Shown here: positions 44,826 through 53,333 of the stretch, piece by piece | Numbering within the stretch: the stretch's first letter is position 1 | Layout: every line of letters starts with the position of its first letter | Source: an uncultured Lachnospiraceae bacterium | Lineage (GTDB): Bacteria > Bacillota > Clostridia > Lachnospirales > Lachnospiraceae | Assembly: GCA_910585345.1 (NCBI GenBank) | Contig: CAJUDS010000004.1 | Location: 1-64,000 of the forward strand | DNA length: 64,000 bases | Direction: 5' to 3' | Notes under the pieces: model-generated | Database searches by the model: none | What the model was told of the DNA's origin: nothing | What the model saw: the letters and a program-made list of their open reading frames with translations, nothing else | Program-made: the position numbers and the translations under genes

Positions 44826-45733
44826 AATGGTTCCCTCTCTTCATCCGATATAATAGCGGTCCCAATCCCGTGATCGGTAAAAATTTCCAGAAGCAGGCAG
44901 TGGGCAATGCGCCCGTCCAGAATATGCACCCGGTTAACGCCGCTTCTAATTGCTGAAATACAATTATTCAGCTTCGGAAGCATCCCGCCGCCAATAAATC
45001 CCTCGTCGAGGAGATTCTGCGCCTGCTGCGCCGTCAGTCTGGAAATAAAAGACGACTTATCGTTGATATCTCTGTACAATCCTTCAATGTCTGTCAAAAA
45101 CGCCAGTTTTTCCGCATTCGCCGCTTTGGCAATCGCACAGGCCGCGTCATCCGCGTTGATATTATATGTGCGGAAGTTTTCGTCCAGTCCCACCGGCGCT
45201 ACAATCGGAAGGAAATCCTTTTCCAACAGGTCAAACAAAATCTTCGGGTTGACCGCTGTCACCTCCCCGACATATCCAATATCCTCTCCGCCTACATACT
45301 TTTTCTCCACAGTCAGCAGACCGCCGTCCTTGCCGCTGATTCCCACTGCTTTGACGCCCAGCTCCTGCACCATCGTTACGAGACTTTTATTGACCTTTGA
45401 TAATACCATTTCTGCGATTTCCATCGTCTCGTCGTCCGTCACACGCAGACCACCCACAAAACGGGCCTCTTTCCCCACTTTGCCTACCCAGCGGCTGATC
45501 TCTTTACCGCCGCCGTGCACAATGATGGGCTTAAAGCCTACCAGTTTCAGCAGCGTTACATCTTTGATCACATTCTCCTGCAGCTGCGCATTGCTCATGG
45601 CGCTCCCGCCGTACTTGATTACGATAATCTTGCGATTATATTTCTGTATGTAAGGGAGCGCCTCAATCAACACCTCCGCTTTTTGAAGCACCTGTTTCAT
45701 CTCATTTTCCCGCATATTTCTATTCTCTCCCAT
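44822..45733 (-). CDS. argB: Acetylglutamate kinase
   Basis: 303 residues from the ATG at 45733 with GGAGG upstream. It phosphorylates N-acetylglutamate in the second step of arginine synthesis. The amino-acid-kinase motifs IVIKYGGSAM near 38, PIIVHGGGKEIS near 75 and the C-terminal KLNNCISAIRSGVNRVHILDG (within 245-270) are present. The extended N-terminal helix (residues 1-30) is typical of arginine-inhibited hexameric forms, so feedback inhibition is likely. It lies between argJ and argD. Confidence 0.95.
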   Translation of the reverse strand: MGENRNMRENEMKQVLQKAEVLIEALPYIQKYNRKIIVIKYGGSAMSNAQLQENVIKDVTLLKLVGFKPIIVHGGGKEISRWVGKVGKEARFVGGLRVTDDETMEIAEMVLSKVNKSLVTMVQELGVKAVGISGKDGGLLTVEKKYVGGEDIGYVGEVTAVNPKILFDLLEKDFLPIVAPVGLDENFRTYNINADDAACAIAKAANAEKLAFLTDIEGLYRDINDKSSFISRLTAQQAQNLLDEGFIGGGMLPKLNNCISAIRSGVNRVHILDGRIAHCLLLEIFTDHGIGTAIISDEEREPL

Positions 45734-45790
45734 CTCTTTTCCTCCCTCGGAAGCGCTGCCGCAGACGTCTCCCGCGCCGGGCTGCTTTAC

Positions 45791-47014
45791 TCACGATCTG
45801 TAATCCGCATTGATTCTTACATAATCATAGGTCAGATCGCATCCCCAGGCGGTGGCGGATGCCTGTCCTGCTTTCATATCCACTACAACCGTCACTTCCG
45901 GTTCGGACAATATCTCTGCCGCCTCCTGTTCGCTATAATCCGCAGCCTGTCCGTCTTTATAAATCAGAATGCTCTTGGATTTCCCGGCAAAATATAACTC
46001 GATCTGCTCCGGATCGAACACTGCGCCCGAATATCCAAGCGCGCATAATATCCTTCCCCAGTTTGCGTCATGTCCAAAAATCGCAGCCTTAGTCAGACTG
46101 GAACAAATTACCGACTTGGCAAGCGTCCTCGCCTCTTCTTTACTGGCCGCATGGATCACTTTTGTCTCAAACAATGCCGTAGCGCCTTCTCCATCTCCCG
46201 CCATTTTCTTAGCCAGCGTTTCGTTGATGGCATGAAGCGCTTCACAGAAAATCTCGTAATCCTTTCCACGCGCTGCAATCAGCGGATTCCCTGCCTGTCC
46301 GTTGGACAGCACGATCAGCGTATCGTTCGTCGATGTATCCCCATCCACCGAAATCATATTGAAAGTGTCCTGTACGTCATGACGCAGTGCTTCCTGCAGT
46401 AGTTCCTTCGTAATACACGCATCCGTCGTCAGAAACGCCAACATCGTACACATATTCGGATGAATCATGCCGGAACCTTTACACATGCCGCCAATTGTCA
46501 CTTTCTTTCCGCCGATTTCGATTGTCACTGCCGCCTGTTTCGGTACGGTATCTGTAGTCATAATCGCCTGCGCCGCATCGTCTCCCGCCGCTGTGGTATC
46601 TGCTTTTACCGCAGCCAGTTTTGACACGCCGGCCGTCACTTTGTCCATCGGAAGCTGCATTCCGATCACACCTGTTGACGCCACCAGCACACTGTCCCTG
46701 GAAATCCCCAGCACAGACGCAGCCGCGTCCGCTGTCTGTGCGCAGTACGCATATCCCCGTCTTCCCGTACAGGCGTTGGCAATACCGGAATTTACGATCA
46801 CAGCATGCACATCCTGACCTCCGTGTACAATCTCTCTGTCCCATATGACCGGCGCCGCCTTTACCACATTGCTGGTAAACACCCCGGCAGACACGCATGG
46901 CGCCGTACTGTAAATGAGCGCCATATCCTTCCTGTTCTCGTATTTTACACCGGCTTCCACACCGGCTGCCATAAATCCTTTCGCTGCGGTCACACCGCCT
47001 GTGATCAGCTCCAT
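45791..47014 (-). CDS. argJ: Bifunctional ornithine acetyltransferase / N-acetylglutamate synthase
   Basis: 407 residues from the ATG at 47014 (MELITGGVTAAKGFMAAG). It recycles the acetyl group from N-acetylornithine to glutamate. The precursor is cut by itself before the Thr of the motif MCTMLAFLTTDA near 190, which becomes the catalytic nucleophile. With argJ present, no separate argE or argA is required. The order argC...argJ-argB-argD is the standard Firmicutes arrangement. Confidence 0.95.
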   Translation of the reverse strand: MELITGGVTAAKGFMAAGVEAGVKYENRKDMALIYSTAPCVSAGVFTSNVVKAAPVIWDREIVHGGQDVHAVIVNSGIANACTGRRGYAYCAQTADAAASVLGISRDSVLVASTGVIGMQLPMDKVTAGVSKLAAVKADTTAAGDDAAQAIMTTDTVPKQAAVTIEIGGKKVTIGGMCKGSGMIHPNMCTMLAFLTTDACITKELLQEALRHDVQDTFNMISVDGDTSTNDTLIVLSNGQAGNPLIAARGKDYEIFCEALHAINETLAKKMAGDGEGATALFETKVIHAASKEEARTLAKSVICSSLTKAAIFGHDANWGRILCALGYSGAVFDPEQIELYFAGKSKSILIYKDGQAADYSEQEAAEILSEPEVTVVVDMKAGQASATAWGCDLTYDYVRINADYRS

Positions 47015-47046
47015 TCTCTCATTCTCCCATCCTGTCAATTATCATT

Positions 47047-47490
47047 CTAGCGGTTAAACGCCACAATATTTTCTCTGTTTAATACAAAATCATAATAGTT
47101 TAAGTCCTCGCGCTTTGTCCAGCCGATTCTTTTCCAAAAAGCGTTGCCAATGTCGTTGGCCGTAAATGCGATCAGGGAGACCTTGCTGATTTTTTCCCGC
47201 TTGAGCGCTTCCATGGCAAATACGACCATAGCAGTGCCAATCCCCCGCCTCCGGTAATCCGCCGACACACATACATGATAGAGACAGCCCCGCCTGCCAT
47301 CATGCCCGCAGAGAATCGCTCCCACGACTTTCCCATCCTCCTGCGCTACCACGCTTGTCCCCGGATTTCTGGCAAGGAAGCGCGCAACGCCTTCTCTCGA
47401 ATCATCCACGCTCCGCATAGCAAACCCCTTTACTGTCATCCACAGTGCGTATACCTGGTCATAATCTTCCTCTTTCATTTCCCGTATCAT
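47047..47490 (-). CDS. GNAT-family N-acetyltransferase
   Basis: 147 residues. The acetyl-CoA binding motif V-S-A-D-Y-R-R-R-G-I-G-T-A is near 78-90, after a typical beta-hairpin (GKVVGAILCGHDG). Its start overlaps the upstream flippase stop as ATGA, and its stop is 32 bp before argJ, so it is part of the arginine run. An ArgA-like role is imaginable from the location, but the sequence looks like a generic small GNAT and the substrate is unknown. Confidence 0.88.
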   Translation of the reverse strand: MIREMKEEDYDQVYALWMTVKGFAMRSVDDSREGVARFLARNPGTSVVAQEDGKVVGAILCGHDGRRGCLYHVCVSADYRRRGIGTAMVVFAMEALKREKISKVSLIAFTANDIGNAFWKRIGWTKREDLNYYDFVLNRENIVAFNR

Positions 47491-49484
47491 GGCTTTTTCC
47501 TCGTCTTCCCCTTTTGTGCGGAAGGTTTTCCCGCAGTCCGCTTCCTGGGCGCATTCCTTGTCTGCTCCGTTTTATCGTTCCCAACCCGCTTCTTTTGCGG
47601 ACGGATTTTCTCAGGCGCCGCCTGTCCGCCGCGAATTTTCTCAGCTTCTGCCATCCCGCCACGGGCTTTCTCAGCTTCTCCCTTCCCGCCGCGGATTTTC
47701 TCAGACGCCGCCTGTCCGCCACGGATTTTCTCAGCTTCTGCCATCCCGCCACGGGCTTTCTCAGCTTCCGCTTTCCCGGATCTGCCTTTTGCGCCCTCCT
47801 TCCTCTCCTGGCGTATCTTTTGCTGCCCCCGATCCGGTTTCACATACGCCGGATCTCTGAGCAGATAAAGTTTTCTTCCAAAAGCCACCAGCAGATAACC
47901 CTTCGGCAGACGGCGCAAATCCTCTTCTTCCACTCCGCCGAGCGCCATCACGGTCACAAAATATACAACGCCCGCCGCCAAAATGGCCGCCGCCAGCGCG
48001 GCCGCATTGACAGGCAGCAGATAATAAACCCCCGTATATACGCCATATCCCGCAAGTCCCATCAGAACGGACGCCAGAAACGGCTTGATAAATGTTTTCA
48101 TCATTTCCTGCTTATACTTCAAAGTCCTTCTGACCGCAATCTGGTTCAATACACACATCAGAAAAGAATATACGATCATCGCAATAGACAGCGCATAGAG
48201 ATTGGCATCCGTACGCAGAAGCAGCGCTACGAGCAGCGCCGTCTGGACTGCCAGAGCCGCCGCCGCATTCAGTACCGGCAGATTCACTCTTCCCACTGCC
48301 TGCAGCACTCCGTTGGTAATGGTGGACAACCCATAAAAAACTACGGTGATACTGATCGAGGCAAGCAGCATGGCCGCCTGATCCAGCGAAGCCTTCTGCG
48401 GAAACAAAAGCGCCGTCACGGGCCTCGCCAGCACTGCCAGACCTACGGCGGAAGGAATGGAAATCAGCATCGTCGTACGAATTGCCTGACTGATTTTCGC
48501 TTTCACCTGCCTTTTATCCTTCACCGCATAAGAAGCGGAAATCGCCGGTATGATCGCCGCAGACATCGCTGAGGCCATGGCAATGGGAATGTTGGAGATC
48601 ACCACTGCCTTTCCGGCAAAAATGCCGTACATCGTAGCGATTTCCGACTCCGCCATTCCTTTCACATCCGACAAAATCCGCGAATATACCGTTTGGTTCA
48701 ACGAAGTACTGAAATTATAAATAAATGTACTGAGTATGATCGGCGTCACCATACTGATAATGGTTCTGAAAACCTGTCCGTAAGTATCCTCCTTATGTCC
48801 GGTATCCCTTTTGACACTGCGGCGTATCACTCTGCGGTTGAGAAGATACACGCCGCCCATAAATACCAGCGCCGTCAAAACGCCAATTCCCGTACCTACC
48901 GCGCTGCCGGCCGCGCCATAGACAGCCCGGGTCGTATCGGACTGTTTCTCTACCATAGAGACAAACCAGAACGCCGCGCCGACACTTGCCGCCGCGTTTA
49001 AGATCTGTTCCAGTATCTGGGAAACCGAGGTAGGCATCATCGTCCCGTACGCCTGGCAGAACCCTCTCAGCACCCCCAGAAGACCTGATAAAAATATGGT
49101 TGGCGCAAAGACCCTGAGCACTGCCGCCGAATTTTCCTGTACAAGAAAATCCGCACAGAAAAATGTGAATAAACTGGCGATACCACCCACTACAATCACA
49201 TAAAACAGTGCACACTGAAAGACCTTATATGCATTTTTATGTTCTTTTAAAGCCAGCTTCCCGGCAATCACTTTCGAGATTGCGGAAGGAATGCTGTACG
49301 ATGAAACAAGCAGGATGATCACATAAATATTATAAGCAGAACTATAATATCCGTTCCCTTCATCTCCTATGATACTGGTCAGCGGACTTCTGTATAAAAT
49401 ACCAATAATCCTGCACAGAATACCTGCCGTCGCCAATATCCCCGCCTGCAGAATAAAGCCGCCTTTTTTATTTTTCTCCGCCAT
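47487..49484 (-). CDS. MurJ/SpoVB-like polysaccharide flippase with repetitive C-terminal tail
   Basis: 665 residues. Residues about 8-530 hold 14 membrane helices of the MOP superfamily (GILCRIIGILYRSPLTSIIG near 18; FLSGLLGVLRGFCQAYGTMM near 130), as in SpoVB/YtgP/MurJ lipid II flippases. The remaining 120 residues are highly basic and hydrophilic, with six 10-residue repeats of RGGMAEAEKI/RGGQAASEKI type, then an Arg/Lys-rich end. Family members usually end near residue 530, so the tail is an extra, probably cytosolic. It sits between argC and the GNAT in the arginine run, which is an odd place for a cell-wall gene. Confidence 0.9.
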   Translation of the reverse strand: MAEKNKKGGFILQAGILATAGILCRIIGILYRSPLTSIIGDEGNGYYSSAYNIYVIILLVSSYSIPSAISKVIAGKLALKEHKNAYKVFQCALFYVIVVGGIASLFTFFCADFLVQENSAAVLRVFAPTIFLSGLLGVLRGFCQAYGTMMPTSVSQILEQILNAAASVGAAFWFVSMVEKQSDTTRAVYGAAGSAVGTGIGVLTALVFMGGVYLLNRRVIRRSVKRDTGHKEDTYGQVFRTIISMVTPIILSTFIYNFSTSLNQTVYSRILSDVKGMAESEIATMYGIFAGKAVVISNIPIAMASAMSAAIIPAISASYAVKDKRQVKAKISQAIRTTMLISIPSAVGLAVLARPVTALLFPQKASLDQAAMLLASISITVVFYGLSTITNGVLQAVGRVNLPVLNAAAALAVQTALLVALLLRTDANLYALSIAMIVYSFLMCVLNQIAVRRTLKYKQEMMKTFIKPFLASVLMGLAGYGVYTGVYYLLPVNAAALAAAILAAGVVYFVTVMALGGVEEEDLRRLPKGYLLVAFGRKLYLLRDPAYVKPDRGQQKIRQERKEGAKGRSGKAEAEKARGGMAEAEKIRGGQAASEKIRGGKGEAEKARGGMAEAEKIRGGQAAPEKIRPQKKRVGNDKTEQTRNAPRKRTAGKPSAQKGKTRKKP
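47602..47781 (-). repeat. Six 30-bp tandem coding repeats (two 90-bp higher-order copies)
   Basis: Six in-frame 30-bp units encode RSGKAEAEKA, RGGMAEAEKI, RGGQAASEKI, RGGKGEAEKA, RGGMAEAEKI and RGGQAAPEKI. Units 1-3 and 4-6 correspond to each other, so a 90-bp block was duplicated. Copy number probably varies between strains by slippage. Confidence 0.9.
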
Positions 49485-49552
49485 ATCCCATTCCTATCTG
49501 GATTTATAGGAAACGGCAAAAATCGTTTCCTATATCTGTCACTTTTCTTTCA

Positions 49553-50608
49553 TTAAGGAAAAACCGGCACCATCATCAGTCCTTCCGTCTCGGGAAGTCC
49601 AAACATCAGATTCATATTCTGCACTGCCTGTCCGGCGGCTCCTTTTACAAGATTGTCAAGCGCCCCCATGAGAATGATTCGCCCGGTTCTTTCGTCAATT
49701 CTGAAATTGATATCCACGTAATTGCTGCCTTCCACCCATCTTGTCTCCGGACACACATCCTTCTTTAGCACTCTGACGAAAGGTTCTTTTTCATAATAAG
49801 AATCATAGACCGCCTTGATCTCTGCATAAGTTGGAAGGCTTCCGTCCCCCTTTCTCTGGCAGGCTGCATATTCTGTCACCAGAATACCCCTGTTCATCGG
49901 CACAAGATGCGGCGTAAAATTTACGACAATGCTCCTGCCCGCCGCATACCCAAGCTGTTCCTCAATCTCCGGCGTATGTCTGTGTGTCGTCACCCCGTAC
50001 GCTTTGATGCTCTCATTGACTTCACAAAAGAGATTGGACGTTTTAGCCCCTCTTCCGGCGCCGGAAACCCCGCTCTTGGCATCAATGATTAACGTATCCG
50101 GGTCAATCAGGCCCTCTTTGACGAGCGGATACGCCGTCAGAATCGAACACGTCGTATAGCAGCCCGGATTGGCTACCAGCCTTGCCTTGGCCACCGCTTC
50201 CCGGTTCACTTCACACAATCCGTATACAGCCTCCGCAAGATACTGTGGGGAACGATGGGAAATGCCATACCATTTCTCGTAAACATGCACATCCTGCAGA
50301 CGATAATCCGCACTCAGATCCACAATCTTTGCTTTTGCCAGAACCGCATCATTTAATATGGATGCCAGATAGCCCTGGGGCGTAGCCGTAAAAATCACAT
50401 CCACCCGGGAGGCCAGCTCCTCCAGCGAGTCATCCAGACAGACATCTTCCACAATCTCAAACAGATTTCTGTAAATGTCCGCATACTTTTGGTCTATATA
50501 GCTTCTGGAACCATACCAGACAATTTTTACTTCCCTGTGCGCCGTCAGAATACGCACCAACTCCGCGCCGGCATATCCTGTGGCGCCAATAATACCCGCC
50601 TTTATCAT
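49553..50608 (-). CDS. argC: N-acetyl-gamma-glutamyl-phosphate reductase
   Basis: 351 residues. NADPH-dependent third step of arginine synthesis. The N-terminal Rossmann motif AGIIGATGYAGAELVRIL, the catalytic Cys in ANPGCYTT near 148, and HRHTPEIEEQL near 208 are present. It is the first gene of the minus-strand arginine run and divergent from argG. Its promoter (TTGACA/TATATT) and flanking ARG-box-like palindromes lie upstream. Confidence 0.96.
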   Translation of the reverse strand: MIKAGIIGATGYAGAELVRILTAHREVKIVWYGSRSYIDQKYADIYRNLFEIVEDVCLDDSLEELASRVDVIFTATPQGYLASILNDAVLAKAKIVDLSADYRLQDVHVYEKWYGISHRSPQYLAEAVYGLCEVNREAVAKARLVANPGCYTTCSILTAYPLVKEGLIDPDTLIIDAKSGVSGAGRGAKTSNLFCEVNESIKAYGVTTHRHTPEIEEQLGYAAGRSIVVNFTPHLVPMNRGILVTEYAACQRKGDGSLPTYAEIKAVYDSYYEKEPFVRVLKKDVCPETRWVEGSNYVDINFRIDERTGRIILMGALDNLVKGAAGQAVQNMNLMFGLPETEGLMMVPVFP

Positions 50609-50657
50609 ATCGCATCCCTTTCCGGTAATATTTTTCCAGTCTTTTGTACCTTTTAAT

Positions 50658-50686
50658 AATATAAACTAATAATCCTTCCATGTCAA
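50658..50686 (-). promoter_or_regulatory. Promoter of argC
   Basis: Minus strand TTGACA (50681-50686), 17-bp spacer, TATATT (50658-50663), about 50 bp before the start codon. Confidence 0.8.
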
Positions 50687-50688
50687 TC

Positions 50689-50702
50689 TGCATAATTATA
50701 CA
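50689..50702. promoter_or_regulatory. ARG box 1 (TGCATAATTATACA)
   Basis: Fits the ArgR half-site pair TGNAT-W4-ATNCA exactly and sits 2 bp upstream of the argC -35 box. ArgR with arginine binding here would repress argC. Assignment rests on the consensus and on the gene context. Confidence 0.65.
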
Positions 50703-50709
50703 AATATTA

Positions 50710-50722
50710 TGAATATTATTCA
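50710..50722. promoter_or_regulatory. ARG box 2 (TGAATATTATTCA)
   Basis: A perfect palindrome around 50716 with the same half-sites but a 3-bp core, 20 bp from box 1 centre to centre. Further AT-rich, box-like sequence continues to about 50755. Confidence 0.55.
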
Positions 50723-50768
50723 AGCATTTTTAAATATTATACGAATATTTATATAATATTTTGTAAAA

Positions 50769-50794
50769 GATTGCATATTTTTTCACTTGCAATC
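50769..50794. promoter_or_regulatory. Inverted repeat GATTGCA...TGCAATC over the argG -35
   Basis: Perfect 7-bp arms with a 12-bp spacer; the right arm overlaps the argG -35 box. A regulatory site is likely; the binding protein is unknown. Confidence 0.45.
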
Positions 50795-50815
50795 TAATTG
50801 CGGATGTTGTATATT
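50787..50815 (+). promoter_or_regulatory. Promoter of argG
   Basis: TTGCAA (50787-50792), 17-bp spacer, TATATT (50810-50815), about 60 bp before the argG start, then TAGGAGG at 50863. Confidence 0.7.
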
Positions 50816-50876
50816 AGGTGCATGGCTCCAAACCGGCCATACAATAAGAAAACATATGATTTTAGGAGGCATTTTT

Positions 50877-52094
50877 ATGAAAGAAAAGGTAGTTTTGGCA
50901 TATTCCGGCGGTCTGGATACGACCGCAATCATTCCCTGGCTGAAGGAAAATTTTGACTACGAAGTAATCTGTGTCTGTGTTGACTGCGGACAAGGTGAAG
51001 AGCTGGACGGCCTCGAAGAAAGAGCAAAATTCTGCGGCGCCGAAAAATTATATATTGAAGATGTCGTCGATGAATTTTGCGACGAATATATTATTCCCTG
51101 TGTACAGGGGCATGCCGTATACGAAAACAAATATCTGCTGGGCACCTCTATGGCCAGACCGGTTATCGCAAAGAAACTGGTGGAAATCGCAAGAAAAGAA
51201 GGCGCCGCCGCCATCTGTCACGGCGCAACCGGAAAAGGCAACGACCAAATCCGTTTCGAACTGGCCATCAAGGCTCTGGCCCCGGATTTGAAAATTATCG
51301 CCGCCTGGAGAAATGAAAAATGGACGCTTGATTCCCGTGAAAGTGAAATTGCGTACTGCAAAGCACACGGCATTGATCTGCCTTTCTCCGCAGATACAAG
51401 CTATAGCCGCGACAGAAATTTATGGCACATCAGCCATGAAGGGCTGGAACTGGAAGATCCCGCCAGCGAGCCCAATTTCGAACATCTCCTCGTTCTCGGT
51501 ACCACGCCGGAAAAAGCGCCCGATGAAGGCGAATATGTCACGATGACATTTGAACAGGGCGTTCCCACTTCCGTAAACGGCGACAAAATGAAAGTATCCG
51601 ACATCATCCGCACCCTGAACAGACTTGGCGGAAAACACGGCGTCGGCATCGTGGATATCGTAGAAAACCGTGTCGTCGGCATGAAATCACGCGGCGTCTA
51701 TGAAACTCCCGGCGGCACGATCCTCTATGAAGCGCACCAGCAGTTGGAAGAACTGATACTGGACCGAGACACTTACCGGGAAAAAGAGGAAATGGGCAAT
51801 AAACTGGCACAGATCGTATACGAAGGAAAATGGTTTACACCGCTTCGCGAAGCAGCGCAGGCCTTTATTCAGTCCACACAGAAATATGTAACCGGAGAAG
51901 TAAAATTCAAACTCTATAAGGGCAATATCATCAAAGCAGGTACTACTTCGCCCTACTCACTGTACAATGAAAGCATCGCTTCCTTTACCACAGGAGATCT
52001 GTACGACCACCACGATGCGGAAGGCTTTATCAACCTGTTTGGCCTTTCCTGCAAAGTACGCGCTATGAAAATGCAGCAAACAGAAAAGAGGTAA
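50877..52094 (+). CDS. argG: Argininosuccinate synthase
   Basis: 405 residues from the ATG at 50877 with AGGAGG upstream; a longer in-frame extension back to 50787 crosses the promoter and is rejected. It joins citrulline and aspartate using ATP. The PP-loop motif VVLAYSGGLDTTAIIPWL is at the N-terminus, with the conserved CHGATGKGNDQIRFELA near 115. argH is not in the window. The gene is divergent from argC and shares its control region. Confidence 0.97.
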   Translation: MKEKVVLAYSGGLDTTAIIPWLKENFDYEVICVCVDCGQGEELDGLEERAKFCGAEKLYIEDVVDEFCDEYIIPCVQGHAVYENKYLLGTSMARPVIAKKLVEIARKEGAAAICHGATGKGNDQIRFELAIKALAPDLKIIAAWRNEKWTLDSRESEIAYCKAHGIDLPFSADTSYSRDRNLWHISHEGLELEDPASEPNFEHLLVLGTTPEKAPDEGEYVTMTFEQGVPTSVNGDKMKVSDIIRTLNRLGGKHGVGIVDIVENRVVGMKSRGVYETPGGTILYEAHQQLEELILDRDTYREKEEMGNKLAQIVYEGKWFTPLREAAQAFIQSTQKYVTGEVKFKLYKGNIIKAGTTSPYSLYNESIASFTTGDLYDHHDAEGFINLFGLSCKVRAMKMQQTEKR

Positions 52095-52096
52095 CA

Positions 52097-52390
52097 ATGG
52101 ATGTCATCCTGACTATTGCCGGTTATTTTATCGCGTTGAACATACTGGGATTTGCTCTTATGGGAATCGATAAATGGAAAGCGCGCAAGGGCGCGTTCCG
52201 CATCCCTGAATCCACGCTTTTTATCATTGCCATCATCGGCGGCAGCATCGGTTCCCTTTTAGGCATGTATACATTCCGGCATAAGACAAGGCACTGGTAT
52301 TTCGTCTATGGCATGCCTGCAATCCTTATCCTGCAGTTAGCAGCCATATTTTTCCTGACCCATTCCTCCATTACATTTCAGATTATGTAA
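52097..52390 (+). CDS. DUF1294 small membrane protein
   Basis: 97 residues with three membrane helices. The DUF1294 signature is visible (GIDKWKARKGAFRIPE near 24, GGSIGSLLGMYTFRHKTRH near 49). It begins two bases after the argG stop, so it is co-transcribed. Function unknown. Confidence 0.85.
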   Translation: MDVILTIAGYFIALNILGFALMGIDKWKARKGAFRIPESTLFIIAIIGGSIGSLLGMYTFRHKTRHWYFVYGMPAILILQLAAIFFLTHSSITFQIM

Positions 52391-52438
52391 AAAATAGGAA
52401 ACACATTGTACAAACTTTCTATTATCAGGAATCAAACG

Positions 52439-52472
52439 GGAATCCGGGGACAAATAGCTGTCCCCGGATTCC
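52439..52472. terminator. Strong hairpin after DUF1294, no U-tract
   Basis: Perfect 14-bp stem GGAATCCGGGGACA / TGTCCCCGGATTCC with loop AATAGC. It lies between convergent genes. No T-run follows on either strand, so it may protect 3' ends or terminate only weakly. Confidence 0.55.
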
Positions 52473-52496
52473 TGTCTGGTGAAATCATCCCAAAAT

Positions 52497-53333
52497 TCAG
52501 GCCGTCACAATCACGCCTCCATCATTGGCATACATGCTGCTGACCCCGCCTGCTTCCAAAATCAAAATTTCTTTCACGCCCGCCCGGGATTTGAGAAGTT
52601 CTTCTACAAATACCGCCCGGTCGGGACAATTGCAGTGGGTAATAATCACCCGCCGATCCTGCAGTCCGCATGCCTCTTTCTGCAGATACTCCGTCATTTT
52701 TACCAGCGCCTTTTTGATACCGATAGCCTGTCCTTTCTGTACAATGATCCCCTCTTCGCCTGCCATCACAGGCTTGATACTGAGCGTTTGGGCCACGATA
52801 GCCTTCACTGCAGAAAGACGGCCGTTTTTTCTGAGTGTCTCCAGATTGTCCAGCACAAAAAGTGTTTTCATGGCATCTCTGAAAGCAAGCAGACGCTCTG
52901 TGATTTCCGCAAACGCGATTCCCTTTTCCTCCAGATCCATTGCCAGCAGAGCGATCTGCGTCTGCCCGCAGCTTGCAGAATGAGAATCCACGACACAAAT
53001 TTTCTTTTCTCCGTACTTTTCCAAATATAACTGCCTGCCCAGCTCCGCACTGTTGTAACTGCCGCTTAAATGTGAGGAAAGCGTTACAATATACACATGC
53101 TCCGCCTCCGTCCTGCAGGCTTCCATATAACGCGCAGGAGAAGGACAGGAAGAGCCCGGACATGCAGGGCACTCCGCTACTTTTTTCAAAAATTCTTTTT
53201 GATCAAAATTTTCATCATCTGTTATATGATAATCGCCCACCGTAAGACTCAGGGGAACTCTTTCAAATCTTTCATCCGTTTGAAGCGCCTGGGGAAGTTC
53301 ACCGCAACTGTCCAATATAATCTTATAACGCAT
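52497..53333 (-). CDS. DegV-family fatty-acid-binding protein
   Basis: 278 residues. N-terminal YKIILDSCGELP and the lipid-binding motifs SSHLSGSYNSAELG near 85 and GRLSAVKAIVAQTLSIKPVM near 170 are typical. In Firmicutes, DegV/FakB proteins present fatty acids to FakA kinase for phospholipid synthesis. No fakA is nearby. Single gene with a gap upstream. Confidence 0.92.
   Translation of the reverse strand: MRYKIILDSCGELPQALQTDERFERVPLSLTVGDYHITDDENFDQKEFLKKVAECPACPGSSCPSPARYMEACRTEAEHVYIVTLSSHLSGSYNSAELGRQLYLEKYGEKKICVVDSHSASCGQTQIALLAMDLEEKGIAFAEITERLLAFRDAMKTLFVLDNLETLRKNGRLSAVKAIVAQTLSIKPVMAGEEGIIVQKGQAIGIKKALVKMTEYLQKEACGLQDRRVIITHCNCPDRAVFVEELLKSRAGVKEILILEAGGVSSMYANDGGVIVTA

Noticed and set aside
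47602..47781. CRISPR-like direct repeats
   Set aside because: The 30-bp units are contiguous, in frame and coding; there are no spacers.
50787..50876. Longer N-terminus for argG
   Set aside because: It would begin inside the promoter; the RBS AGGAGG and the family N-terminus both point to 50877.
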